A stretch of DNA of 64,000 nt from Candidatus Nitrosopumilus sp. SW (GTDB lineage: Archaea > Thermoproteota > Nitrososphaeria > Nitrososphaerales > Nitrosopumilaceae), in the NCBI RefSeq assembly GCF_006740685.1, contig NZ_CP035425.1, positions 349,687 to 413,686 on the forward strand, given 5' to 3'. Made by a program: the position numbers and the translations under genes. Shown here piece by piece: positions 1 to 8,545 of this stretch; the stretch's first letter is position 1, and each line of letters starts with the position of its first letter. A model generated the notes under the pieces. It made no database searches, was not told the origin of the DNA, and saw only the letters and a list, made by a program, of their open reading frames with translations.

Positions 1-2
1 TC

Positions 3-488
3 AATATAGAATATGCAGTTTCAAAAAAACCACTAGCAACTGCAGGTCAACTCAAAACAGCTGAAGAATTTATCGATGATACTTTTGTTTGTGTGTATGG
101 GGATTCAATTTTTGATTTTAGTCTTAGAAACATGATAAAACAACACAAAGCAAAGAAAGCATTTACAACTATGAGCCTATATGAATACAAAACCAATTTG
201 GAATATGGAGTAATCAATACTTCAAAGACAGGTAAAGTAACAAGTTGGGAAGAAAAACCAGAGATTAAAGCAAATATCAACATGGGATGTTATGTCATGG
301 AACCAGGCATTTTGAAATACATTCCAAAAAACAAACCATACGGAATGGATGATGTAATCAAAAAAGCAATGAAGAATAAAAAATTAGTTAGTAGTTTTGT
401 TACAAAAAAAGGATTTATGGATATTGGAAATAAAGAATCATACAAACAGGCAAATGAAGAATTTGCAAAGAAATCTAAAAAGAGGTAA
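3..488 (+). CDS. NDP-sugar nucleotidyltransferase, C-terminal part (cut by window start)
   Basis: This is a sugar-1-phosphate nucleotidyltransferase of the glucose-1-phosphate thymidylyltransferase/GlmU-like superfamily, which joins a sugar phosphate to a nucleotide. The frame is open to the window edge, so the N-terminal signature loop is missing. Visible are the 'VYGDSIFDF' metal-binding strand, 'LEYGVI', 'WEEKP' and a 'MGCYVMEPGIL' segment, all in family order. The protein stops without a left-handed beta-helix domain, so it lacks a fused acetyltransferase. A GNA1-like acetyltransferase follows 3 bases later. That pairing suggests amino-sugar nucleotide (UDP-GlcNAc-type) synthesis, but the exact sugar is inferred. 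Confidence 0.85.
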   Translation, partial: NIEYAVSKKPLATAGQLKTAEEFIDDTFVCVYGDSIFDFSLRNMIKQHKAKKAFTTMSLYEYKTNLEYGVINTSKTGKVTSWEEKPEIKANINMGCYVMEPGILKYIPKNKPYGMDDVIKKAMKNKKLVSSFVTKKGFMDIGNKESYKQANEEFAKKSKKR

Positions 489-491
489 AAA

Positions 492-929
492 ATGAGTGAA
501 CCAATAATAAGAAAATTAGGAATTGATGATTTGCAAAATGGATTTCTCACTACATTGGATTCATTAAGAAAGGCAAGTCATATTGACAAAGATAAGGCAG
601 AAAAAATTTTCAAGAAAATTGATTCAAATCCAGATTATACAATAGCAGTTGCAGAGATAGATGGAAAGATAGTTGGATCTACCACACTATTGATTGAACA
701 GAAATTCATTCACAATGGAGGATTAGTAGGTCATATCGAGGATGTAGTTGTGGACAAAAATTTCCAAGGGCAAAAAATTGGAGAGAAAATTATGAAATAT
801 CTTCTTGAAATTGCCAAAAACCAAGGCTGCTACAAGACAATTTTAGATTGCACTGAGGATGTCAAACCATTTTATGAAAAATTAGGATTTAAACAAGTTG
901 CAAATGAATTAAGATTTGATCACGTTTAG
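492..929 (+). CDS. Glucosamine-6-phosphate N-acetyltransferase-like GNAT protein
   Basis: A 145-residue GNAT acetyltransferase closest in pattern to eukaryotic GNA1, which makes GlcNAc-6-phosphate from glucosamine-6-phosphate and acetyl-CoA. Seen: 'GHIEDVVVD' (residues 80-88) followed by the acetyl-CoA loop 'FQGQKIG' (91-97), then 'GCYKTILDC' (112-120) and 'FYEKLGF' (127-133), the GNA1 order. Length matches the family. It lies 3 bases after the nucleotidyltransferase with a 'gaggtaaaa' stretch before ATG, so they are probably one operon. The GNAT family is certain; the substrate is inferred from motif and neighbour. It converges with the next gene with a 4-base overlap. Confidence 0.88.
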   Translation: MSEPIIRKLGIDDLQNGFLTTLDSLRKASHIDKDKAEKIFKKIDSNPDYTIAVAEIDGKIVGSTTLLIEQKFIHNGGLVGHIEDVVVDKNFQGQKIGEKIMKYLLEIAKNQGCYKTILDCTEDVKPFYEKLGFKQVANELRFDHV

Positions 930-1372
930 AAATATTCTTTTTTTGGACGAGGTTTTCTGACTTTCATCAAACGTATTCCAAAATAAATTACAGGTGCAGA
1001 TAATGCCATAAACAAAGGCGGCATAATCAAAACAGTATCTGTAATGTATGGTTCAGCAATTTTATCAATTAGAGTTTGAGAAAATGCCATTCCAGTAAGT
1101 AAGATAAGTCCATCTGCAATAAGCATGGCACCTATTTTTTTAGAACCATAATACTTTGACAAAATGAATGCAACTGCAGCTAAAATTCCTCCAGGTGCAA
1201 TGGTTATTGAAATGAATTGAAGAAGTTTTGGATTTGCAAAATTATCAGGATCAATTGGAAGATCAGAAGTGTTAGGATCATCAAACATGAACATGTAAAG
1301 TGAACTAACTACTAGAACAAATAGTACAAAAAACGCAATACTTCCAAGTCCTAACCATTTTTCAAGTTGCAT
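926..1372 (-). CDS. Hypothetical four-helix membrane protein
   Basis: A 148-residue protein that I do not recognise. It has four likely transmembrane helices at about residues 9-29, 52-72, 78-97 and 112-135. An acidic, proline-containing loop (about 31-48) follows helix 1, and the C-terminus is basic (from 'KVRKPRPKK'), which predicts a cytoplasmic tail. There are no catalytic motifs. The gene stands alone on the minus strand and overlaps the end of the GNAT gene by 4 bases. Confidence 0.75.
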   Translation of the reverse strand: MQLEKWLGLGSIAFFVLFVLVVSSLYMFMFDDPNTSDLPIDPDNFANPKLLQFISITIAPGGILAAVAFILSKYYGSKKIGAMLIADGLILLTGMAFSQTLIDKIAEPYITDTVLIMPPLFMALSAPVIYFGIRLMKVRKPRPKKEYF

Positions 1373-1412
1373 AATACATCAGATATTTAGTTGAATAATA
1401 AACTATTCAGAA

Positions 1413-2429
1413 TCATACAATTCCAACTAGATTAGCTAGTTCTTTTCTACAGGCAGCACCAAGTTTTTCTGCAGCCTCTTCAGGAGAAACATCATTTAAG
1501 AAAATTCCATATCCACGTTCTAAGCCAGACCAGGATTTTGTGATTGGGTAAATTTCAATATGCCAATGAATCTGTCTACTATTTTTCTTCTCAGGAGAAA
1601 GGTGAAAGACTAGGTTGTATGATACATTTTTGATAGTTTGAGATAATCCCCCAAGAGTTGCCCTTAGAATTAGGGATAAATCATTGATTTCTTTTTGAGT
1701 GATTTTTGAGAAACTTGTTGTGTGTTTCTTTGGTGCAATCCAAAACTCATAAGGATAGGATGGAGACCAAGGGCAAAATGCGATAAAGCCTTCAGTTTGA
1801 AGAACCTGTCTAGGACCACTAATTTCCTCATTAACAGTCTGACACATTGGGCACACACCCTTTTCATTTAGAATTTTGTGGGATGCCTCTGCCTCCTCTT
1901 CAATGATTGGAGGTATTGTAGAGAATGTCAATATGTTAAGATGAGGATGAGGTGTGGTGCTACCAGAGAGTTCTCCTTGATCAGCATAAATTGAAACGTA
2001 TGTTACTCCTTTTTGAGTATAAAGCCATCTTAATCGGTCTTGAACAACTACTAAAATGTTGGACCACTGTTCAGTATCAATTGTTGCAAAAGTATCTTTT
2101 TGGTTTGGAGAAGCAACAACAATGTAATGATATCCATATGCAGGTTCACTGTAAAATGGCCTATCACTGTAGGAGTTTTCAGTGTCAATTGATACAATTG
2201 GATTTTTGCTTTCAAAAACTCGGATTGACCATCCTTCAACAAATTCATCATCACTATCTTGTAATCTTTGTAGCATTCCATCTTTTGCAACAAGAGACAA
2301 AACAGAAGGATTTGTCATGGATTCATTTCCAGGAGCAAAAGGAGATTTTTTTGAATCTTTAACTTTGTCATCTTTTTTTGAGACAATCATGAAACGCTCA
2401 GAAACATAATCTTTGCGCATATCTCCCAT
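1413..2429 (-). CDS. Galactose-1-phosphate uridylyltransferase-like (GalT/HIT superfamily) protein
   Basis: A 338-residue GalT-like nucleotidyltransferase. The 'MGDMRKDYVSERFMIV' N-terminus is GalT-like, which is why the ATG at 2429 is preferred to one 54 bases upstream; a TATA-like element lies about 28 bases before it. Motifs are 'TPHPH' (residues about 159-163, active-site His) with Asn two residues later where classical GalT has Gln, a CxxC pair (193-196), and the second-domain 'HWHIEIYP' (from 288). GalT transfers UMP between sugar phosphates. The Gln-to-Asn change means ADP/UDP-sugar phosphorylase activity is also possible. Substrate unknown. Confidence 0.8.
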   Translation of the reverse strand: MGDMRKDYVSERFMIVSKKDDKVKDSKKSPFAPGNESMTNPSVLSLVAKDGMLQRLQDSDDEFVEGWSIRVFESKNPIVSIDTENSYSDRPFYSEPAYGYHYIVVASPNQKDTFATIDTEQWSNILVVVQDRLRWLYTQKGVTYVSIYADQGELSGSTTPHPHLNILTFSTIPPIIEEEAEASHKILNEKGVCPMCQTVNEEISGPRQVLQTEGFIAFCPWSPSYPYEFWIAPKKHTTSFSKITQKEINDLSLILRATLGGLSQTIKNVSYNLVFHLSPEKKNSRQIHWHIEIYPITKSWSGLERGYGIFLNDVSPEEAAEKLGAACRKELANLVGIV

Positions 2430-2657
2430 AATTGTAATTAGAAGTAAATGTCTGTTAAAACGTTTACTAAGATCCAATGACATCTCAAATTAGAAAATAT
2501 TTTTGTAAAAAATTTCTAAAAAATAATAAAATACGAATTTCATCAAAAAATACTTCTTTTCAGAAATTAAAAAAATAATGTTCATATTGTTTTGATCGCA
2601 AAATTTGTTGCAAGCTTTAAAGGAGAGCACTAGGTCTGGATTAAACAGAGGGAGATC

Positions 2658-3944
2658 ATGGATAATTCTGATATTCATATGATTTACGTTCTTTTAGATG
2701 GTGTAGGAGACCTTCCACATCCAGATTTAGATGGAAAAACACCATTAGAGGCGGCAAATACCCCAATTTTAGACAAAATTGCAAGTAATGGGGCAATTGG
2801 CGAAGTGATTTCTGTAGGAAAAGGCATTGCACCTGAATCAGATATTGCAGTATTCAACATGTTAGGATACAAATTCAAACATGAAGATTATGCAGGTAGA
2901 GGAGTAATTGAGGCAATAGGAATTGGCATTGATTTTAAAGATGGAGATCTTGCATTAAGAGGAAATTATTCGACCTTAGATGAACAGGGAGTCATCATTG
3001 ATAGAAGAGCAGGACGACATATTGAAAAAGAAGATGCAGATGGAATAGCAAAAGAGATTGAAGAGAAGATAAAGTTCTCAAATCCAGATACATCAGTGGT
3101 AGTGTCACCAACAATTGGTCATAGAGTGACGGTTAGAATTAGAAACAATTCAAAGAAATTATCATCAAAAATTACAAACACGGATCCAGCATATAGTAAC
3201 ATTGGAGGTATGGGAGTAGCAAAAGCTGTTGGGGATTTTTTGAAGATTGAAAAATGTTTACCTTTAGAAGATATTGAAGATGCAAAATCAACTGCAAATA
3301 CAGTAAATGAATTCTCAGAACAAACAATAAAAATTTGTAAAGAAAGTCAAATTAACAAAAAACGAGAGGAGCAAGGAAAAAAGAAGCTCAGTTGTATTTT
3401 ACTTAGAGATGCAGGAAACAAGTATCCAGATGTAATACCAATTAATGAAAAATATGGTATGAATTTTTCATGCATTGTAGATATGCCAGTAGAGTTAGGA
3501 ATTTCAGAAGTACTAAAAATGAAAGCTTTTGAAGCCGGAGGATTAACTGATTATGAAGAAAAAGCAAGAGTTGCCGCTAAAGCAATGGAGACTCAAAATT
3601 CAATCTATGTTCATCTTAAAGGTCCTGATGAGTTCGGACATGATGGCGATGCCATAGGTAAAATGAAAAATATTGAGGAGATTGACCAAAGATTTTTCAA
3701 AACACTTGTTGAAAACATAGATACTAACAAAGTAGCAATAGTAATTTCAGCAGACCATTCAACGCCATGTATTAACAAAGGACATAGTGACGACCCAGTT
3801 CCAGTATTAGTGTCAGGAGACTTTATTAAAAAAGACGGAACAACAAGAATGACCGAAGAGCAAGCAAAGAAAGGAAGTATTGGTCTTCTTCAAGGTGCAG
3901 AAGTTGTCACAAAATCTTTAGAATTAATCAAATCTCAAACGTAG
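2658..3944 (+). CDS. apgM: 2,3-bisphosphoglycerate-independent phosphoglycerate mutase (archaeal type)
   Basis: A 428-residue member of the alkaline-phosphatase superfamily that interconverts 3- and 2-phosphoglycerate in gluconeogenesis/glycolysis. The N-terminal metal site 'VLLDGVGDLPHPDLDGKTPLE' begins near residue 11; 'GHDGDAIGKM' and 'ISADHSTPC' near the C-terminus supply the remaining metal-binding Asp/His residues. The length fits archaeal aPGAM. The start is preceded by 'gagggagatc', a good ribosome-binding sequence, and by a TATA-like 'ctttaaagg' about 40 bases upstream. The window also encodes phosphoglycerate kinase, so two lower-glycolysis steps are present. It overlaps the next, convergent gene by 17 bases. 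Confidence 0.95.
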   Translation: MDNSDIHMIYVLLDGVGDLPHPDLDGKTPLEAANTPILDKIASNGAIGEVISVGKGIAPESDIAVFNMLGYKFKHEDYAGRGVIEAIGIGIDFKDGDLALRGNYSTLDEQGVIIDRRAGRHIEKEDADGIAKEIEEKIKFSNPDTSVVVSPTIGHRVTVRIRNNSKKLSSKITNTDPAYSNIGGMGVAKAVGDFLKIEKCLPLEDIEDAKSTANTVNEFSEQTIKICKESQINKKREEQGKKKLSCILLRDAGNKYPDVIPINEKYGMNFSCIVDMPVELGISEVLKMKAFEAGGLTDYEEKARVAAKAMETQNSIYVHLKGPDEFGHDGDAIGKMKNIEEIDQRFFKTLVENIDTNKVAIVISADHSTPCINKGHSDDPVPVLVSGDFIKKDGTTRMTEEQAKKGSIGLLQGAEVVTKSLELIKSQT

Positions 3945-4488
3945 TTAACTTATTTTTTTGTTGCATTTCCATTGCTTTAGTTCTGATCATATCTACATCA
4001 ATAGAATGATATGTAGAGGGAGAAGTTCCTAATTTCTCTAGTACCCTTCGAAGCATTCCAATTCCAATGCTCAATTCATCCTTTTGAGCATGTGCAAAAG
4101 CAACAGCCATTAGAATAATTCCTTGAACAATTTCTTTTTCTCGCCCAAAACATTTTTTCCAAACACCTTCAAATGCTTCATGACTTTCCCAGAATCTTTC
4201 ATTGTTAAAATAGAATATTCCATCAGTGATTCCTTTTTCTTTATCTATTTCTTCTTCAAAGACATGGCGAATATTATCAATAGGACCAATTGGAGATAGT
4301 TTTTCAATTAATTTATCAAGATCTTCTTTTTCAACAGACACATCTAATTCAACAAATTTTTTGGCAATTCTGGCAACTCTGATTGAAGCATTCATGTCAG
4401 ATGCCAGATCTCTTGCTTTGTAAACGACTTCGCGTGAATGTTCAGGACCATAACGAGTATTTTTTAAATGCAGCATGTATCGTTCCAT
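3928..4488 (-). CDS. DUF309-domain protein
   Basis: A 186-residue protein. Its second half (about residues 88-160) carries the DUF309 signature: 'FNNERFWESHEAFEGVWKK', then 'QGIILMAVAFAHAQK', a helical bundle of unknown biochemical role found in bacteria and archaea. The first 85 residues are charged and mixed alpha/beta and match nothing I know. The 3' end overlaps apgM by 17 bases in convergent orientation. Family assignment is firm; function is unknown. Confidence 0.85.
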   Translation of the reverse strand: MERYMLHLKNTRYGPEHSREVVYKARDLASDMNASIRVARIAKKFVELDVSVEKEDLDKLIEKLSPIGPIDNIRHVFEEEIDKEKGITDGIFYFNNERFWESHEAFEGVWKKCFGREKEIVQGIILMAVAFAHAQKDELSIGIGMLRRVLEKLGTSPSTYHSIDVDMIRTKAMEMQQKNKLTTFEI

Positions 4489-4539
4489 AGTAGGATTTAC
4501 CTCAGATTTTCTTAAATTTCTTATCTATTTCAATCAAGG

Positions 4540-4547
4540 TTTATATG
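4540..4547 (+). promoter_or_regulatory. TATA box of rps24e
   Basis: 'tttatatg' lies about 28 bases before the ATG at 4572. This is the archaeal TATA-to-start spacing for a leaderless transcript, and it favours 4572 over the in-frame ATG at 4545, which falls inside the box. Confidence 0.55.
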
Positions 4548-4571
4548 AAATATCTAAAGGATTTTGGGTAC

Positions 4572-4976
4572 ATGTCCATAATTGAGACCGTTACAGACGT
4601 AGATAACACCTTCCTATCCAGAAGAGAGCTTACATGTAATTTTGCAGGATTGGCAGGAAAACTCAAAAAACTTGAGGCAGTAGACATGATTACTAAAGAA
4701 TTCAAACTTGATGGTAAAGTAGTGATCCCAATGAGATTACAAACTCATGTTGGAAAGCCAATTGTAACAGGAACTTTCTTTGTTTATGAAGATGAGGGAT
4801 TGGCTAAAAAACACGTAAACCCAACAATTTTCTCAAGATTAGAAAAATCAAAAGCAAAACTTGCAGAAGCCGAAGCAGCAGCACAAGAAGCTCCTGCTGA
4901 AGAAGCTCCTGCTGAAGAAGCTCCTGCTGAAGAAGCTCCTGCTGAAGAATCCAAAGAAGAGGAGAAAACTGAATAA
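4572..4976 (+). CDS. rps24e: 30S ribosomal protein S24e
   Basis: Small-subunit ribosomal protein of the archaeal/eukaryal S24e family. The core reads '[16 protein letters not shown]' at the N-terminus (family pattern: a strand, then 'N.LL.RRE') and later '[23 protein letters not shown]'. The start is placed at 4572 because the family N-terminus begins just before this strand and a TATA box sits at the right distance; an in-frame ATG exists at 4545. The last 30 residues are an acidic Ala/Pro/Glu tail made of four identical 15-base DNA repeats, an unusual extension. Its stop overlaps the S27ae start by one base ('taATG'). Confidence 0.92.
   Translation: MSIIETVTDVDNTFLSRRELTCNFAGLAGKLKKLEAVDMITKEFKLDGKVVIPMRLQTHVGKPIVTGTFFVYEDEGLAKKHVNPTIFSRLEKSKAKLAEAEAAAQEAPAEEAPAEEAPAEEAPAEESKEEEKTE
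4887..4946 (+). repeat. Four tandem 15-base repeats in the S24e acidic tail
   Basis: Four perfect copies of 'gaagctcctgctgaa', each encoding Glu-Ala-Pro-Ala-Glu in frame. Perfect DNA identity suggests recent slippage expansion. Confidence 0.95.
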
Positions 4977-5149
4977 TGGCAGGTAAGAAAGGTTCCAGTC
5001 CAAATGTATATTCATACTACAAAGTAGACGGAGACAAAGTTTCAAGAATTAAAAAAATTTGTTCAAGATGTGGTAAAGGAGTTTTCATGTCTGAACACAA
5101 AGATAGACACACATGCGGAAAATGTGGATTAACAGAATTTAATCAATAA
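4976..5149 (+). CDS. rps27ae: 30S ribosomal protein S27ae
   Basis: A 57-residue zinc-ribbon ribosomal protein. Four cysteines in two CxxC pairs ('[22 protein letters not shown]', residues about 29-50) form the zinc site; '[21 protein letters not shown]' is the family signature. It follows S24e with the stop and start overlapping by one base, the usual archaeal S24e-S27ae order, so it is translationally coupled. It is easily missed because it is short. Confidence 0.97.
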   Translation: MAGKKGSSPNVYSYYKVDGDKVSRIKKICSRCGKGVFMSEHKDRHTCGKCGLTEFNQ

Positions 5150-5161
5150 AATATTTTCAAA

Positions 5162-5875
5162 TCAATATAATTTCTTTTTACGTATCTTAGAACTCTTTTC
5201 TTCTAATTGTTCAATTTTAGAAACAAATGCAGGATCAAGTTTAATTTTTGAAAGAGCATCTGCAGGTAATTTTACAGTGTTTGAATCTAAAGAAATGTTA
5301 GTTTTAGGAAGATTTCGATCAATCCAAAATTTTGTAACCTTATCTTCAAGTTTATAATCACGGAACCCAGCTGGAAATTTTTTTGTTATGTGATTTAACA
5401 ATGTACGATCTTTGAATACAACTCTAGGTTCAAACAACCTAGTTTCGTCACTGTATACGTTTTCAAATAGATTTCCAGAGATTTCATCGGATAGCAACTC
5501 CATCTTTGAAATTTTTCTTATTAATTCTAAAAAATGTAGAAACTCATGTGCCAAAATTGCATGTATTGTACCTTTGAGACCATATGCCACCAGAGGTGCA
5601 GAAATTTGAATGACAACCTGAAATTTATCCTCAAATACAACAGGAATAGTTCTTGCAAATAAAATTCCATATTCATAAGAATTTGGATTAGGAGAAGAGA
5701 TTACCAGAGAGGGTTCCACATATGCTACAGGATAACGTATTCCAGATGCTTTTTCAATTCTGTTAATTCCTGCAATAGTAATTGGAAAACGTTTGAGTGT
5801 AAGATCATACACATCATCAGGAATAATTCCTTTAGAATGTGCATCTTTGAAGCGTACTAGTGGATCCAATATCAT
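5162..5875 (-). CDS. Putative zinc metallopeptidase-like protein (HEFLH motif)
   Basis: A 237-residue protein without an obvious known family. 'AILAHEFLHFLELI' places a zincin HExxH motif at residues 110-114 inside a predicted helix. A possible third ligand is Glu126 or Glu131 in 'ELLSDEISG'. The C-terminus is Lys-rich and probably coiled ('EQLEEKSSKIRKKK'). No signal peptide is seen, so it is predicted cytoplasmic. Peptidase activity is an inference from the motif alone; it could be an inactive or structural zincin. Confidence 0.75.
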   Translation of the reverse strand: MILDPLVRFKDAHSKGIIPDDVYDLTLKRFPITIAGINRIEKASGIRYPVAYVEPSLVISSPNPNSYEYGILFARTIPVVFEDKFQVVIQISAPLVAYGLKGTIHAILAHEFLHFLELIRKISKMELLSDEISGNLFENVYSDETRLFEPRVVFKDRTLLNHITKKFPAGFRDYKLEDKVTKFWIDRNLPKTNISLDSNTVKLPADALSKIKLDPAFVSKIEQLEEKSSKIRKKKLY

Positions 5876-5911
5876 CCCTCGACAATTTTGAATGTAAAAA
5901 GGTTGATTTGA

Positions 5912-6010
5912 TTAAGATCTAGGTTTTCCAGATTTTGCTTTCTTTTTTCTTCGTGTTTCTGCTCTTTGATCAGCATGTCTTTGATGTTTACCTTTTTTTC
6001 TTATCGGCAT
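5912..6010 (-). CDS. Tiny very basic protein (32 aa)
   Basis: An open frame of 32 codons starting at ATG 6010: 'MPIRKKGKHQRHADQ...' ending '...KKKAKSGKPRS'. About half the residues are Lys, Arg or His. A TATA-like 'agttaattg' (6031-6039) sits about 25 bases upstream, consistent with its own leaderless transcript. It lies between pus10 and the HEFLH gene on the same strand. Composition and size resemble small ribosomal proteins such as bacterial bTHX, but I see no real homology. Coding status is likely; role unknown. Confidence 0.6.
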   Translation of the reverse strand: MPIRKKGKHQRHADQRAETRRKKKAKSGKPRS

Positions 6011-6045
6011 GACATTTTGAAATATTCAGAGCTAGTTAATTGTTA

Positions 6046-7191
6046 TCATTTTACTTCAACGTCATGAAAATCAAATTCAAGGCATTTACAGGGAATATTA
6101 AGAGTCTGACTTATTCCAGGAGAAACATCATCGCCAGTAACAAACCGTTTTACAGGTAAGCCGCCTTCAAACTTGAAAAATAATGTAAAAGAAGTATCGT
6201 CATGTTTCTTGTGTTTTATGGAAAATATTTTTTTCTCAGAGCGTTTTCCAGATTTCTCATAAACAACAATAGGGTTTTGAGTGAGATTTTTTAATTTCTG
6301 CAAAAGTTTCGAATCAATCTTTGAAGAAGTGGAAATTTTTGCCTCAACTGATGAATTAAATTTCAGAGGTTTTTTTGGAGAGTCAAGAACAATTTTCAGA
6401 TTATTAACTTTGGTATGTTTTAGATTTACAGAAGATACTCTCAGATTTCGTTTGTGAGGGTTTTGAATTTTGACAAAAAATGGTCGTCCCGTACCCAAAA
6501 CTAAGCTTGATTTATCCTCACCACCAATCCAGGTGAATTTAGCAGTGGTTCCACCTAATTTTTTAAAAAGAAATTGGGATATTTCTCCTTCAACACTATC
6601 ATACTCAGTGATTCCATGAAAATCACAAATTCTACATCCTTTACCAGAACAATTTGAACAAGATTTTTGTTTTTGCAAAAAACCTCGTATCGATTTAACA
6701 TATCTTCCAGATAGAGTCAAAGATTTGGATCTTATATCACAAGACTCATCTTTTAGATTGACAGTAAAAACAATTTCAGGATCCAAATAATCAAATGTTT
6801 TCTGGGTTTTTTTAGAAAACAGTTTTCCTAATTCTTTTGTGATATCAGTCTTTATTCCATCAATTCCTTTTAGTTTGTATTTAGACCGTACAATATCATC
6901 TCTGTCTATAATTGAGGGTTTTATTATTGCACCAACACTAAATGAAGAATAAGAGTAGGAAGATGCAGAATCAAGCATCATATTCAAAAAATAATTCAAA
7001 TTATCAAATAGATTTTTACAAATGTAACATCTTTGAGCAGATTTTAAATTTTTCTTTAGTTTTTTTCCAAGAAGTTTGTTTGATGAAAGATGGAGTTGTT
7101 TTGAAAACAACCGTCCTAGACAATGTTCACATAAATCATATTTTTTTAATATTTGGTTTGCGATGGGAATAATTTTCTGATAAGTAGTCAT
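6046..7191 (-). CDS. pus10: tRNA pseudouridine synthase Pus10
   Basis: A 381-residue protein expected to make pseudouridine 54/55 in the tRNA T-loop. The N-terminus has the Pus10 zinc module ('CEHCLGRLF' at 21-29, CxxC at 55-58). A second Cys cluster follows at about 178-189 (CxxC, then CxxC). The catalytic region reads 'WIGGEDKSSLVLGTGRPFF' (221-239). The Asp of the 'GRED' motif is kept (Asp226) but the Arg before it is Gly, and the usual 'VDVR' is absent. The surrounding 'GTGRPFFVKIQNPHKR' is typical. It stands just downstream of srp54 in the same direction. Confidence 0.9.
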   Translation of the reverse strand: MTTYQKIIPIANQILKKYDLCEHCLGRLFSKQLHLSSNKLLGKKLKKNLKSAQRCYICKNLFDNLNYFLNMMLDSASSYSYSSFSVGAIIKPSIIDRDDIVRSKYKLKGIDGIKTDITKELGKLFSKKTQKTFDYLDPEIVFTVNLKDESCDIRSKSLTLSGRYVKSIRGFLQKQKSCSNCSGKGCRICDFHGITEYDSVEGEISQFLFKKLGGTTAKFTWIGGEDKSSLVLGTGRPFFVKIQNPHKRNLRVSSVNLKHTKVNNLKIVLDSPKKPLKFNSSVEAKISTSSKIDSKLLQKLKNLTQNPIVVYEKSGKRSEKKIFSIKHKKHDDTSFTLFFKFEGGLPVKRFVTGDDVSPGISQTLNIPCKCLEFDFHDVEVK

Positions 7192-7216
7192 TTTAGAGGG
7201 AAGATCGTTTTTACGG

Positions 7217-8545
7217 TTAGCCCAATCCCATTCTTCTAAGAGTGCCTTGCATCTGTCTACCTTTTGAGGCCTTCATCATATTCTTAGAATTTTTATAATT
7301 TTTCATCAATTCTTTAACTTCACCCTCAGGCCAACCTGAACCACGTGCAATCCTTTTGATTCTAGAGGAATTCAACAATCCTTCTGGGTCTGCCTTTTCT
7401 TGAGTAGTCATACTTTGAATAATGTATCTCCATTTTGAAACTCTATCTTCCATTTGATTTACTTGGTCATCTTTTACCATTCCAGAAAGACCAGGCATAC
7501 TTTCAAGAATTCCCTGCAACGAACCCATTTTAGTTACTTCTTCTAACTGAGAAAGAAAATCTTCCATGTTCATTTTTCCACTAGAAATTCTTTTCATTCT
7601 ATCATCATCACTTTCACTTTCCAAACGTTTTGCCAAATCCAAAACAGCTTGAATATCACCCATCCCTAACAGACGTCCAACAAACCTTGTTGGAGAGAAT
7701 TTTTCTAAATCATCAATTCGTTCACCAGTACCAATGTACATAATTTGTGCACCAGTTGCAGCAGATGCAGCTAATGCACCACCGCCCTTTGCAGAACTAT
7801 CTAGTTTTGTAATTATTACCCCACCGACAGGAATTGTTTTATGAAATGCTTCAGCTTGATTGAAACATTGTTGTCCAATTGTTCCATCAATTACAAGCAG
7901 TGCTAAATCAGGATCTGCAACTTTGTTAATTCTATCCATCTCTTCAAGAAGATCTTTTTCTTCTTTGTGACGTCCAGCTGTATCAATCAGAATAACATCC
8001 AATGGTTGCCCTTCAAAATGTTTTAGACCATTTTTTACAATACTAGGAGAGTCTTTGTTATTTTCTTCACCGTATACTTCGACGTTTGATTTTTCACACA
8101 TTGTTTTTAGTTGTACTAATGCACCAGGGCGGTAGGTATCAGCTCCAATAACACCAACTTTGTATCCTTGCCTAGTCAAGAATTTAGCAAGTTTGGATGC
8201 AACAGTGGTTTTACCACTCCCTTGAATTCCAAGCAAAATGATTTTGTTTTGTTTTCCAGGTTTAAAATCAAATTCAGATTCGTTTCCAAGTAGATTTGCA
8301 AGTTCATCATATAGAATTTTGACAATGTGATCTTTTCGAGACAGGCCTGGAGGGGGAGTCTCATTGAGAGCACGTTCTTCCAAGTGTTTTGTGATTTCAA
8401 GTACCAATCTCACGTTAACGTCAGATTGTAATAGGGCTCTTTGAACATCCTTTGAGAGTTCTTTTATTAATTCCTCATCTATTCCTGAGGATTTTACAAT
8501 CTTCTTGATTGCGTCACCTAAACTACTCTTAAGTCCATCAAGCAT
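7217..8545 (-). CDS. srp54: Signal recognition particle GTPase SRP54
   Basis: A 442-residue SRP54/Ffh that binds signal peptides and delivers ribosomes to the membrane with SRP19 (also in this window) and 7S RNA. N domain about 1-90; G domain with P-loop 'GIQGSGKTT', 'DTYRPGAL', 'DTAGRH' and '[13 protein letters not shown]'; then an M domain with Met-rich helices ('[12 protein letters not shown]', '[16 protein letters not shown]', '[18 protein letters not shown]'). Length is usual for archaea. Its start overlaps the end of dph6 by 8 bases, indicating a dph6-srp54 operon. Confidence 0.97.
   Translation of the reverse strand: MLDGLKSSLGDAIKKIVKSSGIDEELIKELSKDVQRALLQSDVNVRLVLEITKHLEERALNETPPPGLSRKDHIVKILYDELANLLGNESEFDFKPGKQNKIILLGIQGSGKTTVASKLAKFLTRQGYKVGVIGADTYRPGALVQLKTMCEKSNVEVYGEENNKDSPSIVKNGLKHFEGQPLDVILIDTAGRHKEEKDLLEEMDRINKVADPDLALLVIDGTIGQQCFNQAEAFHKTIPVGGVIITKLDSSAKGGGALAASAATGAQIMYIGTGERIDDLEKFSPTRFVGRLLGMGDIQAVLDLAKRLESESDDDRMKRISSGKMNMEDFLSQLEEVTKMGSLQGILESMPGLSGMVKDDQVNQMEDRVSKWRYIIQSMTTQEKADPEGLLNSSRIKRIARGSGWPEGEVKELMKNYKNSKNMMKASKGRQMQGTLRRMGLG

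Noticed and set aside
1952-2362. Plus-strand frames opposite the GalT-like gene
   Set aside because: They are antisense to a gene with clear family motifs and are low complexity.
2490-2678. 62-residue minus-strand frame before apgM
   Set aside because: Low-complexity A/T-rich sequence covering the apgM promoter; no motif.
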